A stretch of 64,000 nt of DNA, taken from Rutidosis leptorrhynchoides (lineage: Eukaryota; Streptophyta; Magnoliopsida; Asterales; Asteraceae). A program made the translations under genes and the position numbers. A model generated the notes under the pieces. It was not told the DNA's origin. It worked only from the letters and a program-made list of their open reading frames with translations, and ran no database searches. Position 1 is the stretch's first letter. Each line of letters starts with the position of its first letter. Where the stretch lies: contig NC_092336.1 in the NCBI RefSeq assembly GCF_046630445.1, positions 205,997,001 to 206,061,000 on the forward strand, written 5' to 3'. This document shows, one piece after another, positions 11,585 through 21,604 of this stretch.

Positions 11585-12656
11585 GTATACAAATAACCTT
11601 ACTTGCCCTTGTGTTTTCATTAAGAAAACAACATCCGGATATGTGATCGTAGCTGTTTATGTTGATGATCTTAACATCATAGGTACAAATATAGAGATCC
11701 ATGAAGCCATTCAACTTCTAAAGAAAGAATTTGAAATGAAAGATCTCGGAAAAACCAAGTATTGCCTTGGTTTACAAATTGATCATATGCCTAATGGTTT
11801 ACTTGTACATCAAACAACATATACTGAAAAGATTTTGAAACGTTTCAATATGGACAAGGCAAAACCATTAAGTAATCCTATGGTTGTTAGATCACTCAAT
11901 GTTGAAGCTGATCCATTTCGTCCATGTGAAGATCATGAAGATATTCTTGGACCAGAAGTACCATATCTTAGTGCAATTGGAGCTCTTATGTATCTTACAA
12001 ATTGTACAAGACCTGACATTTCTTTTGCAGTTAATTTATTAGCAAGGTTCAGCTCTGCTCCTACCAAAAGACACTGGAATGGGATCAAACACATATTTCG
12101 ATACCTTCGAGGAACTACTGATTTAGGATTATTTTATTCTAACGAATCAAAACAAGATTTGGTTGGTTATGCAGATGCAGGTTTTTTATCTGATCCACAT
12201 AAAGCTAAATCTCAAACTGGATATGTATTCCTAAATGGAGGTACTACAATATCATGGCGTTCTCAAAAACAAACACTTGTTGCTACATCATCAAATCATG
12301 CCGAAGTGATTGCATTACATGAAGCTACTCGAGAATGTTTTTGGTTGAGATCAATGACACAACTCATTACTGATTCTTGTGGACTAGAACGCGATAAAAG
12401 TCCAACAACTATCTATGAAGATAATGCAGCTTGCATAGCACAGATGAAAGAAGGGTATATCAAAAGTGACCGAACAAAACACATACCTCCTAGATTCTTC
12501 TCATACACTCAAAATCTCATTAAGAACAACCAGATTGAAATGAGATATGTTCAATCCAGCAAAAACTCTGCTGATCTTTTCACGAAAGCACTTCTAACTG
12601 CTATTTTCAGAACACACGTTCATAACATTGGCATGAGACATGTTCAAAAGATGTAA
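11585..12656 (+). pseudogene. copia pol part 3: RT end and RNase H
   Basis: The frame resumes directly after the solo LTR (CPCVFIKKT, then the RT catalytic YVDDL near 11658-11672), with the C-terminal RT signature LGLQIDHMPNGLLVHQ. The RNase H part has the acidic residues D (YADAG), E (SNHAEVIALHEA), D (YEDNAACI) and D (NSADLFTKAL). It ends with TAA at 12654-12656. This segment has no internal stop. It is about 160 bp from the 3' LTR. Confidence 0.88.
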
Positions 12657-12807
12657 CGGCTGAAGCGATGTCTACTTGAGGGGGAGTCAACTCCATGCTG
12701 CACTCTTTTTCCCTTAGCTAAAGTTTTTTCCCACTGGGTTTTCTATAGCAAGGTTTTTAACGAGGCAGTAACTTACAGTTGATCTTCAACAAACAAAATT
12801 GCTATCC

Positions 12808-12816
12808 AAGGGGGAG
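12808..12816 (+). other. copia polypurine tract
   Basis: AAGGGGGAG directly precedes the 3' LTR and would prime plus-strand synthesis. A second purine tract (GAGGGGGAG) lies at about 12678-12686, just after the pol stop. Confidence 0.8.
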
Positions 12817-13127
12817 TGTTATAATATAGAATATATATTATATAAATGGATAGTCAATTATTGATGCACAAAAGTAATATTATTGTATTACCTAAACTTG
12901 TGATATTTTTGCTATAAATAGCCATGAATGCAAGCATTAAACTTGCACCATTTCTCACACTTACAAAGTGTTTTTTTCTTTCTCTCCATTATCCTCTTTG
13001 TTCTTACACTTCATTATTAGTATTTTTAATCAAGAATCAAACCACTTAATGTAGTTATATGCCTACTGAATTATAACATCAAGAATCAAACCACTAAAGG
13101 TAGTTATAAGCCTACTGAATTATAACA
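12817..13127 (+). repeat. copia 3' LTR
   Basis: This 311-bp copy matches 5134-5453 with a shorter TA stretch at its start and about eight scattered substitutions. It is followed by the GTACT target duplicate at 13128-13132. Confidence 0.93.
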
Positions 13128-13132
13128 GTACT

Positions 13133-13644
13133 CCGTATTTTTTAAGTTTTTGTTTCATAAGAAATGAAAGTAAGGGATAAAGAATTTGATTTAATTTTTC
13201 CTTTTAATTTTTCTTTCATTTCGGAAAGATCTCATTTCTTTCCCCTTTATTTCTTTTCATCTCATTTAATTATTACTTTTTTAAAATAACAAGGAAATAA
13301 AGCCTTAAATTAACGCATGTCCCTATTTATACCACTAACATTTTACTCACTATAATTATCGCATTAGTGTCTGATTAGTACCAAAAACTTATAACTAATC
13401 CATAAATAAATTCCGTTTAACTAAACTCTATCTATCATGACTAAAATATCTTCTCTTAATTGTCACGTAATTAATTAATTTTTATTTTATTCTTTTTAGC
13501 TAACACAAAAAATAATACTAATTATACACATAATCATATCCTTTTACACAACACTTTTATTAATGAACACAAATACCGTTACATTTTAACAAACATAAAT
13601 TAAAACATGGCGATTATTTAACAAACATAAAATCAGACACAAAT
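13133..13644. other. AT-rich intergenic flank, no gene seen
   Basis: This is the old flank separated from 5128 by the copia insertion. It is AT-rich with polypyrimidine and polypurine blocks (about 13160-13270). No ORF, RNA gene or clear repeat boundary is visible. Confidence 0.5.
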
Positions 13645-14176
13645 TGTAGTGACCCGAGCTTTTCCATACTTATATATATTAAATGATATCTAATATTAAC
13701 ATGATTAAATGTTTCCAACATGTTAAGCAATCAAACTTGTTAAGACTTAATTATTTGTTATGAGTTTCATGTAGACAATTGACCACCCAAGTTGACCGGC
13801 GATTCACGAACGTTAAAACTTGTAAAAACGACATGATGTTATATATATGGATATATATATATATATGGTTAACATGAGATTATGTTATGTAAGAATCTCA
13901 CTAGGTATATTAACAATGTGTGATATACATAAAAATGAGAATATTGAATTATGAAACTCGAAACGATATATATAACGATTATCGTTATAACAACGTCTTA
14001 CTAAATACATATGTATCATATTAAGATATTGTTACACTATATTTAACATGATAAAATGATAATTATATATATCATTAAGTATATTAACAATGAACTACAT
14101 ATGTAAAACAAGACTACTAACTTAAGAATTTCGAAACAATATATATACGTAACGATTATCATTGTAATAGTATTTT

Positions 14177-14263
<87 letters not shown>

Positions 14264-15392
14264 TTAAGATATATTTATACACCATGTTATTATGATAACA
14301 TAACAATTTAACATCTTATTTAAGCATTATAACAATGGATTAGTTGCATTTAACAAGATCGTTAACTTAAAGGTTTCAAAACAACACTTTCATGTAACGA
14401 CTAACGTTGACTTAACGACTCAGTTAAAATGTATATACATGTAGTGTATTAATATGTATTAGTACACTTTTGAAAGACTTAAGACACATATCAAATTACT
14501 TCTACTTAACAAAAATGCTTACAATTACATCCTCATTCATTTTCATCAACAATTCTACTCGTATGCACCTGTATTCGTACTCGTACAATACACAGCTTCT
14601 AGATGTATATACTATTGGTATATACACTTCAATGATCAGTTCCTTAGTAGCCCATGTGAGTCATTAAACATGTGAGAACCATCATTTGGCAACTAGCATG
14701 AAATATCTCACAAAATTACAAAAAAAATAATATAAATCATTCATGAATTATTTACACGAAAACAAACTTACACATCCTTTATATCTAATCTATATACCAA
14801 CGACCAAAAACACCTACAAACACTTTCATTCTTCAATTTTCTTCATCTAATTGATCTCTCTCAAGTTCTATCTTCAAGTTCTAAGTGTTCTTCATATATT
14901 CTATAAGTTCTAGTTTCATAAAACCAAGAACACTTTCAAGTTTGCAAGATTACTTCCAAGCTTTCTAATCCATTCCAAGTAATCATCCAAGATCAAGGAA
15001 CCTTTGTTACTTACAGTAGGTTATCTCTCTAATTCAAGGTAATACTCATATTCAAACTTTGATTTAATTTCTATAACTATAACAATCTTAATTCGAGCAG
15101 AAATCTTACTTGAACTTGTTTTCGTGTGATGATTCTACTTCAAGAACTTTCAAGCCATCCAAGAATCTTTTGAAGCTAGATCATTTCTTGTCACTTACAG
15201 TAGGTTTACCTACTAAACTTAAGGTAGTAATGATGTTCATAACATCATTCGATTCATACATATAAAGCTATCTTATTCGAAGATTTAAACTTGTAATCAC
15301 TAGAACATAGTTTAGTTAATTCTAAACTTGTTCGCAAATAAAGTTAATCCTTCTAACTTGAATTTTAAAATCAACTAAACACATGTTCTATG
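13645..15392 (+). mobile_element. Tekay-type LTR, left part, plus orientation (Tekay-1)
   Basis: It begins TGTAGTGACCCGAGC, the reverse complement of how the Tekay-3 LTRs end (GGGTCACTACA). It follows that LTR in reverse order for about 1.75 kb, for instance the shared blocks around TTGACCGGCGATTCACGAACG and AACATAGTTTAGTTAATTC. The match stops near 15385-15392, where another LTR starts, so roughly the second half of this LTR is missing here and may lie beyond the window. No internal genes of this element are present. The TA tract at 14180-14259 lies in it. Confidence 0.75.
14180..14259. repeat. (TA)n microsatellite, about 40 units
   Basis: About 80 bp of uninterrupted TA dinucleotide inside the Tekay-1 LTR. 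The corresponding place in the Tekay-3 LTRs lacks such a long tract, so it expanded here. Confidence 0.95.
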
Positions 15393-15513
15393 TGATGCCC
15401 CGTACAAAACATCGTGTACGAATCATCAACAACAGGATCATTACAAGGTTAAGTACTATATGATGTAATAAAAGAAGCTACATTCACGATAAAAAGGTGA
15501 CGTCATAACCGAC
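15393..15513 (-). mobile_element. outer end of the Tekay-2 3' LTR
   Basis: TGATGCCCCGTACAAAAC begins here (or two bases earlier, as TGTGATG). The sequence then runs 121 bp before the Athila-1 LTR interrupts it. It is the outer edge of a Tekay-like LTR whose other part is at 33008-35767. A candidate target duplicate is CTATG at 15388-15392; its partner would be beyond the window. The assignment rests on LTR-like ends and on context. Confidence 0.55.
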
Positions 15514-15919
15514 TGATAGTTTGAGCAGAGTGTATATAATACTATTAAATTTTAGCAGGAAATACTATTAAATACGATACAATTTTACACAAGATATTTA
15601 TTTATTTAGAGAATGGATATACTTAAACCTTGCTACAACACTTATAGGCAGTGTACCTAATCGTACAGTAGTGTAGTTTTTAGTAAGTCCGGTTCGTTCC
15701 ACAGGGAAAATCTTTAAACAAAGCTTAACGCTATATTAGTTTACTTTTATAAAAATACAAATATATATATATATAAGTAATATTATTATTATAAAGGGGG
15801 GTTTTTACCGTTTAATGACCGGTTTGTCGATTTTAAAACTTTAGTCGCAGTTAAAACCAAATGTAAAATAATAAATAAATACAAGACTTAATTTAAAGCG
15901 TAAAGTAAATAACGATAAT

Positions 15920-16050
15920 GAAATTGCGAATAATAAAAGTGCGATAAAATAAACTTGCGATAATTAAAAAGTACGATAATTAAAAGTACAATTAAATACA
16001 ATAACAATAAAAATGCGATAATTAGAAGTGCAATTAAATATAAAATAAAG
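15920..16050. repeat. degenerate short tandem repeats in the Athila LTR
   Basis: Units resembling GCGATAATTAAAAGT and GTGCAATTAAAT of about 15-22 bp recur six or more times. The same block occurs in the other three LTR copies (about 9995-10120, 30885-31010 and 36840-36960). Confidence 0.75.
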
Positions 16051-16580
16051 GAAATTAAATATGAAATAAAAGAATTATGCTTATTTAAACTTCCGTAATC
16101 ATGATGTTTGACGTGTTGATTTTAGTTTTATGCCCATGGGTTAATTGTCCTTTATCCTGGATTATTTAATATGTCCGTCTGGTTTTTGTCCATAACAGTC
16201 CATCAGTCATAAATATAAAGTGCGAGTGTCCTCGTCAAATTATCCTTATACCCGAAGTTAAATATTCCAACTAATTGGGGACTTAAACTGTAACAAGATT
16301 TTAATACTTTGTTTAATAATTACACCAGGATGTCGACTGAGTGTAACCCAAGGTTTTAATATTTTGTTATCAATTATACCAAGTGTCCTTGTACATAATT
16401 TCACCCCTGTTTTAATTATTCTAGTGGCTATTAATCCATTCCCGTGTCCGATTAAATGAACGATTATTCGTACATATTAATACCCCGCCCATCGTGTCCG
16501 ATCGAGTGTATATGGTAATTTATAGGGACGCCCAATTGTAAATCTTTATATTAACATTAACAAACTATCATTTAGTTAAA

Positions 16581-16693
16581 CAAATATAAAGCCCATTAAT
16601 AGCCCATAGTCTAATTTCCACAAGTGTCGTTCTTTTGTCCAAACCCCAATTATGGTACAAAGCCCAATTATCCAATTTTAGTAATTAGCCCAA
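16581..16693 (-). promoter_or_regulatory. TGGGCT cluster and TATA-like box in the LTR
   Basis: On the minus strand four TGGGCT motifs (ends near 16691, 16666, 16605 and 16595) lead into TTTATATTTG at 16590-16581. TGGGCY (site II) elements bind TCP factors in plant promoters, so this is a plausible U3 promoter core. The same arrangement is in the other three copies (around 10661-10768, 31540-31645 and 37500-37605). Confidence 0.5.
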
Positions 16694-16987
16694 CATCATG
16701 ATTACTTCGGATTAAATAAGCATAATAATAACTTAGCTACGAGACATTAAATTAAAAAGGTTGAACATAACTTACAATGATTAAAAATAGCGTAGCGTTA
16801 CACGGACAGAATTTCGACTTACACCCTTACAACATTTGCTAACATGCCCTTATTATTAGGATTAAAATTAAAATTAAAATTAAAATATAAATATAAATAT
16901 TTACGTATAGATATAGAGAGGATGGATATATATGTTATTTTTGCGATCAGAATTCGTTTGCTTTTATAGGGAGTTTCAGTTTTTGGG

Positions 16988-17040
16988 GCTCCGCGACTCG
17001 CGGCATTTTTGCTCTTCAAACTCCGCGAGTCGCGGAGTTT
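16988..17040. repeat. GC-rich palindrome pair in the LTR
   Basis: GCTCCGCGACTCGCGGC is followed about 15-20 bp later by CTCCGCGAGTCGCGGAG flanked by AAA and TTT, an 11-bp-arm palindrome. The pair stands out against very AT-rich surroundings. It also occurs in LTR copies at 11067-11120, 31946-31999 (one arm mutated to CCACGAC) and 37910-37962. Confidence 0.9.
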
Positions 17041-17506
17041 GAAATTCCAGCTCACTCCAAATTGGATCTTAGTCTGCCGACGGTTTTAAATATTAATATA
17101 ATATATATATAATTTTTAAGAATTATTTATATATTATATTATATTCATGTGCATAGTTGACTTGTAATTTTTAGTCCGTTGCGTCGAGCGTTGAGAGTTG
17201 ACTCTGGTCCCGGTTCCGGATTTTCGAACATCCTTGCGTACAATTTTATATTTTGTACTTTGCGTTTTGAATCTTGTACTCTTGTAATTTCGAGACGTTT
17301 CTTATCAATAATGGGAACCTCTTTGATTGTATTTTGTACTTTTGAGCTTTTTGGTCGTTTGCATCTTCAATTCGTCGAATCTGTCTTTTGTCTTCACCTT
17401 TTATTATTTAAACGAATATCACTTTTAAATAGAACAATTGCAACTAAAAGCTTGTCTTTCTTGAGGAATAATGCTATGAAATATATGTTCGTTTTTAGCA
17501 TTATCA

Positions 17507-19581
17507 AATATTCCCACACTTAAGCATTGCTTGTCCTCAAACAATATCGTCTTGAAATACTAGAATCACTTCTTTATTCTTCACACTTTGTACATCAGTG
17601 ATTTCTATACGGCGGTATAAACAATGGTAGTAACGATATGGTTTACAGTCCCACATGACTATAAAATTTAGATCCATTAAGGAAATTGGATCTTTATGAA
17701 AACATTTGATCTTTTGAAAATTAAATCTAGTTTTTACCCTAGATAAGTTTTCCGGAATAACCCTTCACCGGTGTTTGCAAAATATTTTTGTGGGTTTGGT
17801 GGGTTTCAGATTTGAAAATTTTTGCTCAAAACTTATGGTTTTGTGTCACCCATTTGCTAACCTTGTATTTGGAAAGCAACACGTCCAGTTTACTTGTCCC
17901 GTATATTACCTTTCGGTAAACTACCGTCCGGTTGTAAAGGAAAGCGTTGAACAAGCAACTGTTAAGGCAATGTCCCCTGACATGCTTTTAATTATGGTCT
18001 ATAACGTGTCAGACGCAATTACTATCCTTGGTAGGAGCAATAATAAAGCTCATCCTTATAATTTTTCGGTCTGGCATCAGGTCCTGTCTTTGACCATGCT
18101 ATGCAACCACCGTTCTTACGGTTGACACCCGATTTGGTTCAGGTGACCTAATGAATTCCAGGTGAATTCCTAGGATTTTACGTTCAATGGTAATGAACGC
18201 ATTGAAAATAGGGTTTTCAGAAAACAAATCGGTTTTATTTTTGATCAAAATATTTTCTCGTTCAAGCTCGAGTTTAGATATCATTGAATTCCATGAGTTT
18301 GAATTCTCAATCTTTAAGGTCAACCTCTAGGATTGAGTAATATCAGGCTTAAAAGCTGATTTTTGATCTTTTAAGGAGATTATCCTTTCTGGGGATCTGA
18401 TTCATTAGTCTTATCCAGCTAATTTGCATGGTGCCCCCCCATTGTACGAGATAAATCCTTCTCATGGTTAGGATAAATCTGACCACTTGGCGACCCTGTT
18501 TAATGCTGAGGTCCGTGGATTTCCTGCTGATTTTAGTGATGACTTTTCTAGGTTTTTCGTCAACCTACAGCTGGTCTGGATGACAACTTCATGACCTAAA
18601 TCAAGAAGCGCGTTTCTTTTTCGGAAGACTTTACTTCCTTTTAATGATGGAATTGATTCATCGTGTAGATCCATCTTTCTTACAGTAAATCAGGTAAAAA
18701 ATTTTAGTTTAGTCCAAAGCAAAAGTATTTTCAGTTATTTGTACAAAAATATGTGACATATGTTTTGAATAACTTGAAGAATTTTCCCACACTTGGCTTT
18801 TATTTTCCTTTTTATTGTCCTCTATTCCATTTTAAATGAATTTAAACATTTTGGTTTGTTTCTAAATTTATGTCCTTTCCGAGGTAACAATAATTTCGGT
18901 GTTAAAACCTAGTTTTATCGTTCATAAATATGTATAAACATGATTTTGAGTTCATTTAATTGAAAATTTCGAAAAATTTTACTAGAATTGGGTAGTCAGT
19001 ATATAAGACTAGGGCTGTTCTTTATTATCAGAGAGCACTAGATTCTAATACAACTACTGCTTTACTAGTATTTTTAATGGTAACCAAGTGTTTAAGATAA
19101 AAATTATAAAATCCGAAAGAATTTAACCCCTTCCCACACTTAAGATCTTGCAATGCCCTCATTTGCAAGAAATCAGTAACAATTTAAATTATTGAGGGTG
19201 ATTTGTGTGAAAATGATTAAATTTTTACAAAAGTTTCCAAATATATTGGCGTTTGTTTGCTGAATGATAAATGGTGCACATCATTTGTTCATTCCGTCTT
19301 GTTGTTATTTCACATATATTTTGCATCTTGTCGTCAAAATTAGTTGCTTTTGATGAACTTAATGCCAGTCTTTGAAAATGCGTTGTTTTACCCTGTTGTG
19401 TACATAAGATAAACTGCAAACATATATACATATTTTTGAAGTTTGGTATATTACCCCACATTCAAAAATTATTAAAATCTAAGAATAAAAGTTAGAAAAT
19501 TATAAAAACTATTACAATATTAACATAAGTATTAAACGTATCAACATTACAAATAATAAAATAAATAAAAAACTAAGTAGA
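17507..19581 (-). other. Athila-1 3' noncoding region with PPT-like tracts
   Basis: About 2.1 kb between the ORF-1-type reading frames and the 3' LTR. On the minus strand AAGTGTGGGAATATT abuts the LTR (17521-17507) and serves as the candidate polypurine tract. Similar AAGTGTGGGAA tracts occur at about 18784-18794 and 19131-19143. No ORF with family signature was seen. Short ORFs present here have no recognisable content. Confidence 0.65.
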
Positions 19582-20003
19582 CTAGGGATGATACTGATAC
19601 CAATAGGGGTTCCATGCATAACCATAGGTGCTATAAAATGCTTCGGCAGGGTTATACGTAGGATACGGTGGTTGCATCTCTATAGACCAGGGAGGGAATA
19701 TGGGCTTTGTAGTAGGAATATAGTTTCTACCTATATGTTGGCAATAAGCTATGATTTGGTTTTGATGAACTTGCCAATCTTCAAATGCTCTTTGTCTAGC
19801 ATTTTCGTACACCTGTGAAGCTATAAACCTTTGCATTTCTTGCATTTCATTTCCCCCTCCTACATTACCTTGCTGTTGGTTTCTCTCAACCTGTGGATGT
19901 CTACCATGGTATTGTACTGCGGCGTTATTTCGCCTCTTCAAAACTTTCGCACCATGGTATACATTTAAACCTATAGTATCGCGGGGTTCTGGTTCTTCGA
20001 CTA
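19582..20003 (-). CDS. C-terminal frame of the ATHILA ORF-1-type protein
   Basis: This frame is open from the GGGGGG run at about 20010-20015 to the TGG/CAT-rich end at 19582 and encodes about 139 residues. It begins in the wording LVEEPEPRDTIGLNVYHG, followed by KRRNNAAVQYHGRHPQ, a QQQGNVGG stretch, and a Pro/Tyr-rich tail (NPYWYQYHP). It lies in the -1 frame relative to the preceding ORF, which stops a few codons past the G run. The same offset is present in Athila-2 (40496-40915). It is either a separate frame reached by slippage or the remains of a one-base loss shared by both copies. Function unknown. Confidence 0.6.
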
Positions 20004-21604
20004 ATAATCCCCCCGACTTATATCCACACCGAGATATTCAGCAATCAAAGTAATAAATATACCACCACCTATTATGCTATGTGGTCTCATCCCCCTAACC
20101 ATAGCTGATAAATAATAACCCACACAATAAGGTATACTTACAGCGCTTTGTGGGTCTCGAATACACATATGGTAAAACAAATCCTGTTCATTTACCTTTT
20201 CCTTGTTCTTACCTCTTTGTGTAATCGAATTAGCTAAAAACCTATGAATCACTCTTAATTCAGCTCTATCTATATCCAAATAAGAGTAATTTCCCCCTTT
20301 GAATCGGTGATGGCTTGTCATTTGACTCCATACACCATGTGTATCAAAATTTTCATCTATCTTTCTACCATTTAGTATCAACCCTCTACAATCGGCAGAT
20401 GCTAACTCCTCAGGCGTATATATACGTAAAGCCTGAGCCATGTCTAGTAAAGACATGTGGCGCATCGAACCTCCTAACAAAAATCTAATAAAAGATCGAT
20501 CGGTTAAACTAGCTACCCGATCATTTAATTCTATACTACACAACAATTCTTCACACCATACTTTATATACAGGTCTACGCATGGTGAATAAACGTACCCA
20601 GTCGTTAAAAGTAGAATTACCATACCTCTGTGCAAGTAATTCCCTAATTGGCCCGGCCAATTCTACAGCTTCTAATGGTCCCCATTCTATGACCCTAGGT
20701 ACCTCAACAACTTTAGAATGAAGAGTATGCAAACCCCTTTGGTATTTTGGATAATCTATCCAAAGTCTGTCAAATCTCAGGTTCGGGTGCAAATCTTCCA
20801 AGTGCATATCAGAAAATGTCATGACTGGATGAGGTATATCTTGCTTGTAGTAGTTATTCACCTCCTGTTGTTCCGCATTCTCAGCAGGAGCATTGCGAGC
20901 TTGGGATGAAGATTCACCCCTTTCAGTCTGCAAAACACATCAAACACAATTTTTGTGCATCCAAATATGCATTAGTGTCAGCAAAATCATCAATCAAAAT
21001 AATTACAATGACATGATCAATTTATATCAAACTTAAGCTCATTTTCATATTTTCATCAAATCTACACTTTTTCAAATAAGCATATACGAAAATGTTCGCC
21101 AAGTTCATAAGCATTCAACTCAAATAACATGTCAAAATAATCATCACTAGCAATTAAACAAGTTTCAAATGGCATTATCTCTCAAAAATCAAGTTCATGA
21201 ATTTTAGACTTGAAAAAGTCCACTTTAATTCTCAAAATCATGTTTAGGCTCAAAGTTTGGATCATTTAACTACCTAAACATGTTACACTACTTAATTTAG
21301 CAACAATTCATGACAAAAATCGGCCATAACCTGTTTATATCAAAAAGCCCCAAGTTGCTCAAGAACACAAACCCTAGATTACTCAAAATTTAAAGTTTAA
21401 GGCTTCTAATCATGTTAAATAGCATCAATCTAGGTTATACAAGCATAATACATAAACAATTTAAGCATAATTACACTAAAAAGCATCAAAATCAAATTGG
21501 GTATAAAATTGCTCAAGAACACTAATTTTTGGATTAAATAGTGTTTAGGTGTAGAAATTTACCGTTTTTCTTGAGTAATTCCTTGATAGCATCCTTCTCA
21601 ACAT
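20001..21604 (-). CDS. ATHILA ORF-1-type protein, predicted two exons
   Basis: The long frame 20933-20001 has no good ATG near its start; it opens at a typical acceptor (TGTTTTGCAG ending at 20928). Upstream a 14-codon frame with ATG at 21604-21602 ends at 21563, before a donor GTAAAT at 21562. Splicing out 21562-20928 joins both in phase 0, giving about 322 residues. Features include RFLLGGSMRHMSLLDMAQAL, then HRFLANSITQRGK and PYCVGYYLSAMVRG, which fit the ATHILA ORF-1 (Arabidopsis retrotransposon Orf1 C-terminal) family. It occupies the env position after pol, but no signal peptide or membrane anchor is obvious. The frame ends at TAG six codons past the G run. Splicing is inferred. Confidence 0.7.

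Larger units (their letters stand above)
5134..13127 (+). mobile_element. Ty1/copia retrotransposon, Ale-like, complete but dead
   Basis: The LTRs begin TGTTATAATATAG and end TATAACA, with 5-bp target duplications GTACT at 5129-5133 and 13128-13132. Domain order is gag, protease, integrase, RT, RNase H, as in Ty1/copia. Short LTRs, the TTATCAGCACGA primer-site region and the gag wording suggest the Ale/Retrofit lineage. The element is inactive: gag has an in-frame stop and a frameshift, pol has two frameshifts, and RT is interrupted by a solo Athila LTR. The two LTRs differ at roughly eight substitutions plus a TA-length change, so the insertion is not very recent. It is oriented opposite to the neighbouring TPR gene. 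Confidence 0.92.
15514..17506 (-). repeat. Athila-1 3' LTR
   Basis: This 1993-bp LTR runs from TGATAGTTTGAGC to GCATTATCA in plus-strand reading. It is nearly identical to 30470-32464; differences noted by eye are scattered single bases and one 6-bp unit (TTAAAA type) near 16865. It contains the GC palindrome pair at 16988-17040, the TGGGCT cluster at 16591-16693, and a run of GCGATAATTAAAAGT-like repeats at about 15925-16045. Confidence 0.93.

Noticed and set aside
5040..13330. Possible MITE split by the copia (AGCCTTTGTTTGG near 5048 and AAGGCTTTATTTCC in inverted form near 13300)
   Set aside because: The termini match only loosely and no target duplicate was found.
14180..14259. TA tract as an origin or matrix-attachment site
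   Set aside because: A simple microsatellite expansion explains it; nothing else supports a function.
17179..17523. 114-129-aa ORF repeated at 11257, 17179, 32137 and 38092
   Set aside because: It is carried by the Athila LTR on the strand opposite to the element's genes, starts at non-ATG codons in part, and runs out at the LTR end; recurrence follows from the LTR copies.
17775..18125. 116-124-aa ORF repeated at 17775, 32733 and 38689
   Set aside because: It lies antisense in the Athila 3' noncoding region and changes its C-terminus by frameshifts between copies, with no sign of protein-level constraint.
20440..20909. Plus-strand ORFs opposite the ORF-1-type gene (also 41354-41823)
   Set aside because: They are antisense shadows of a conserved minus-strand coding region.
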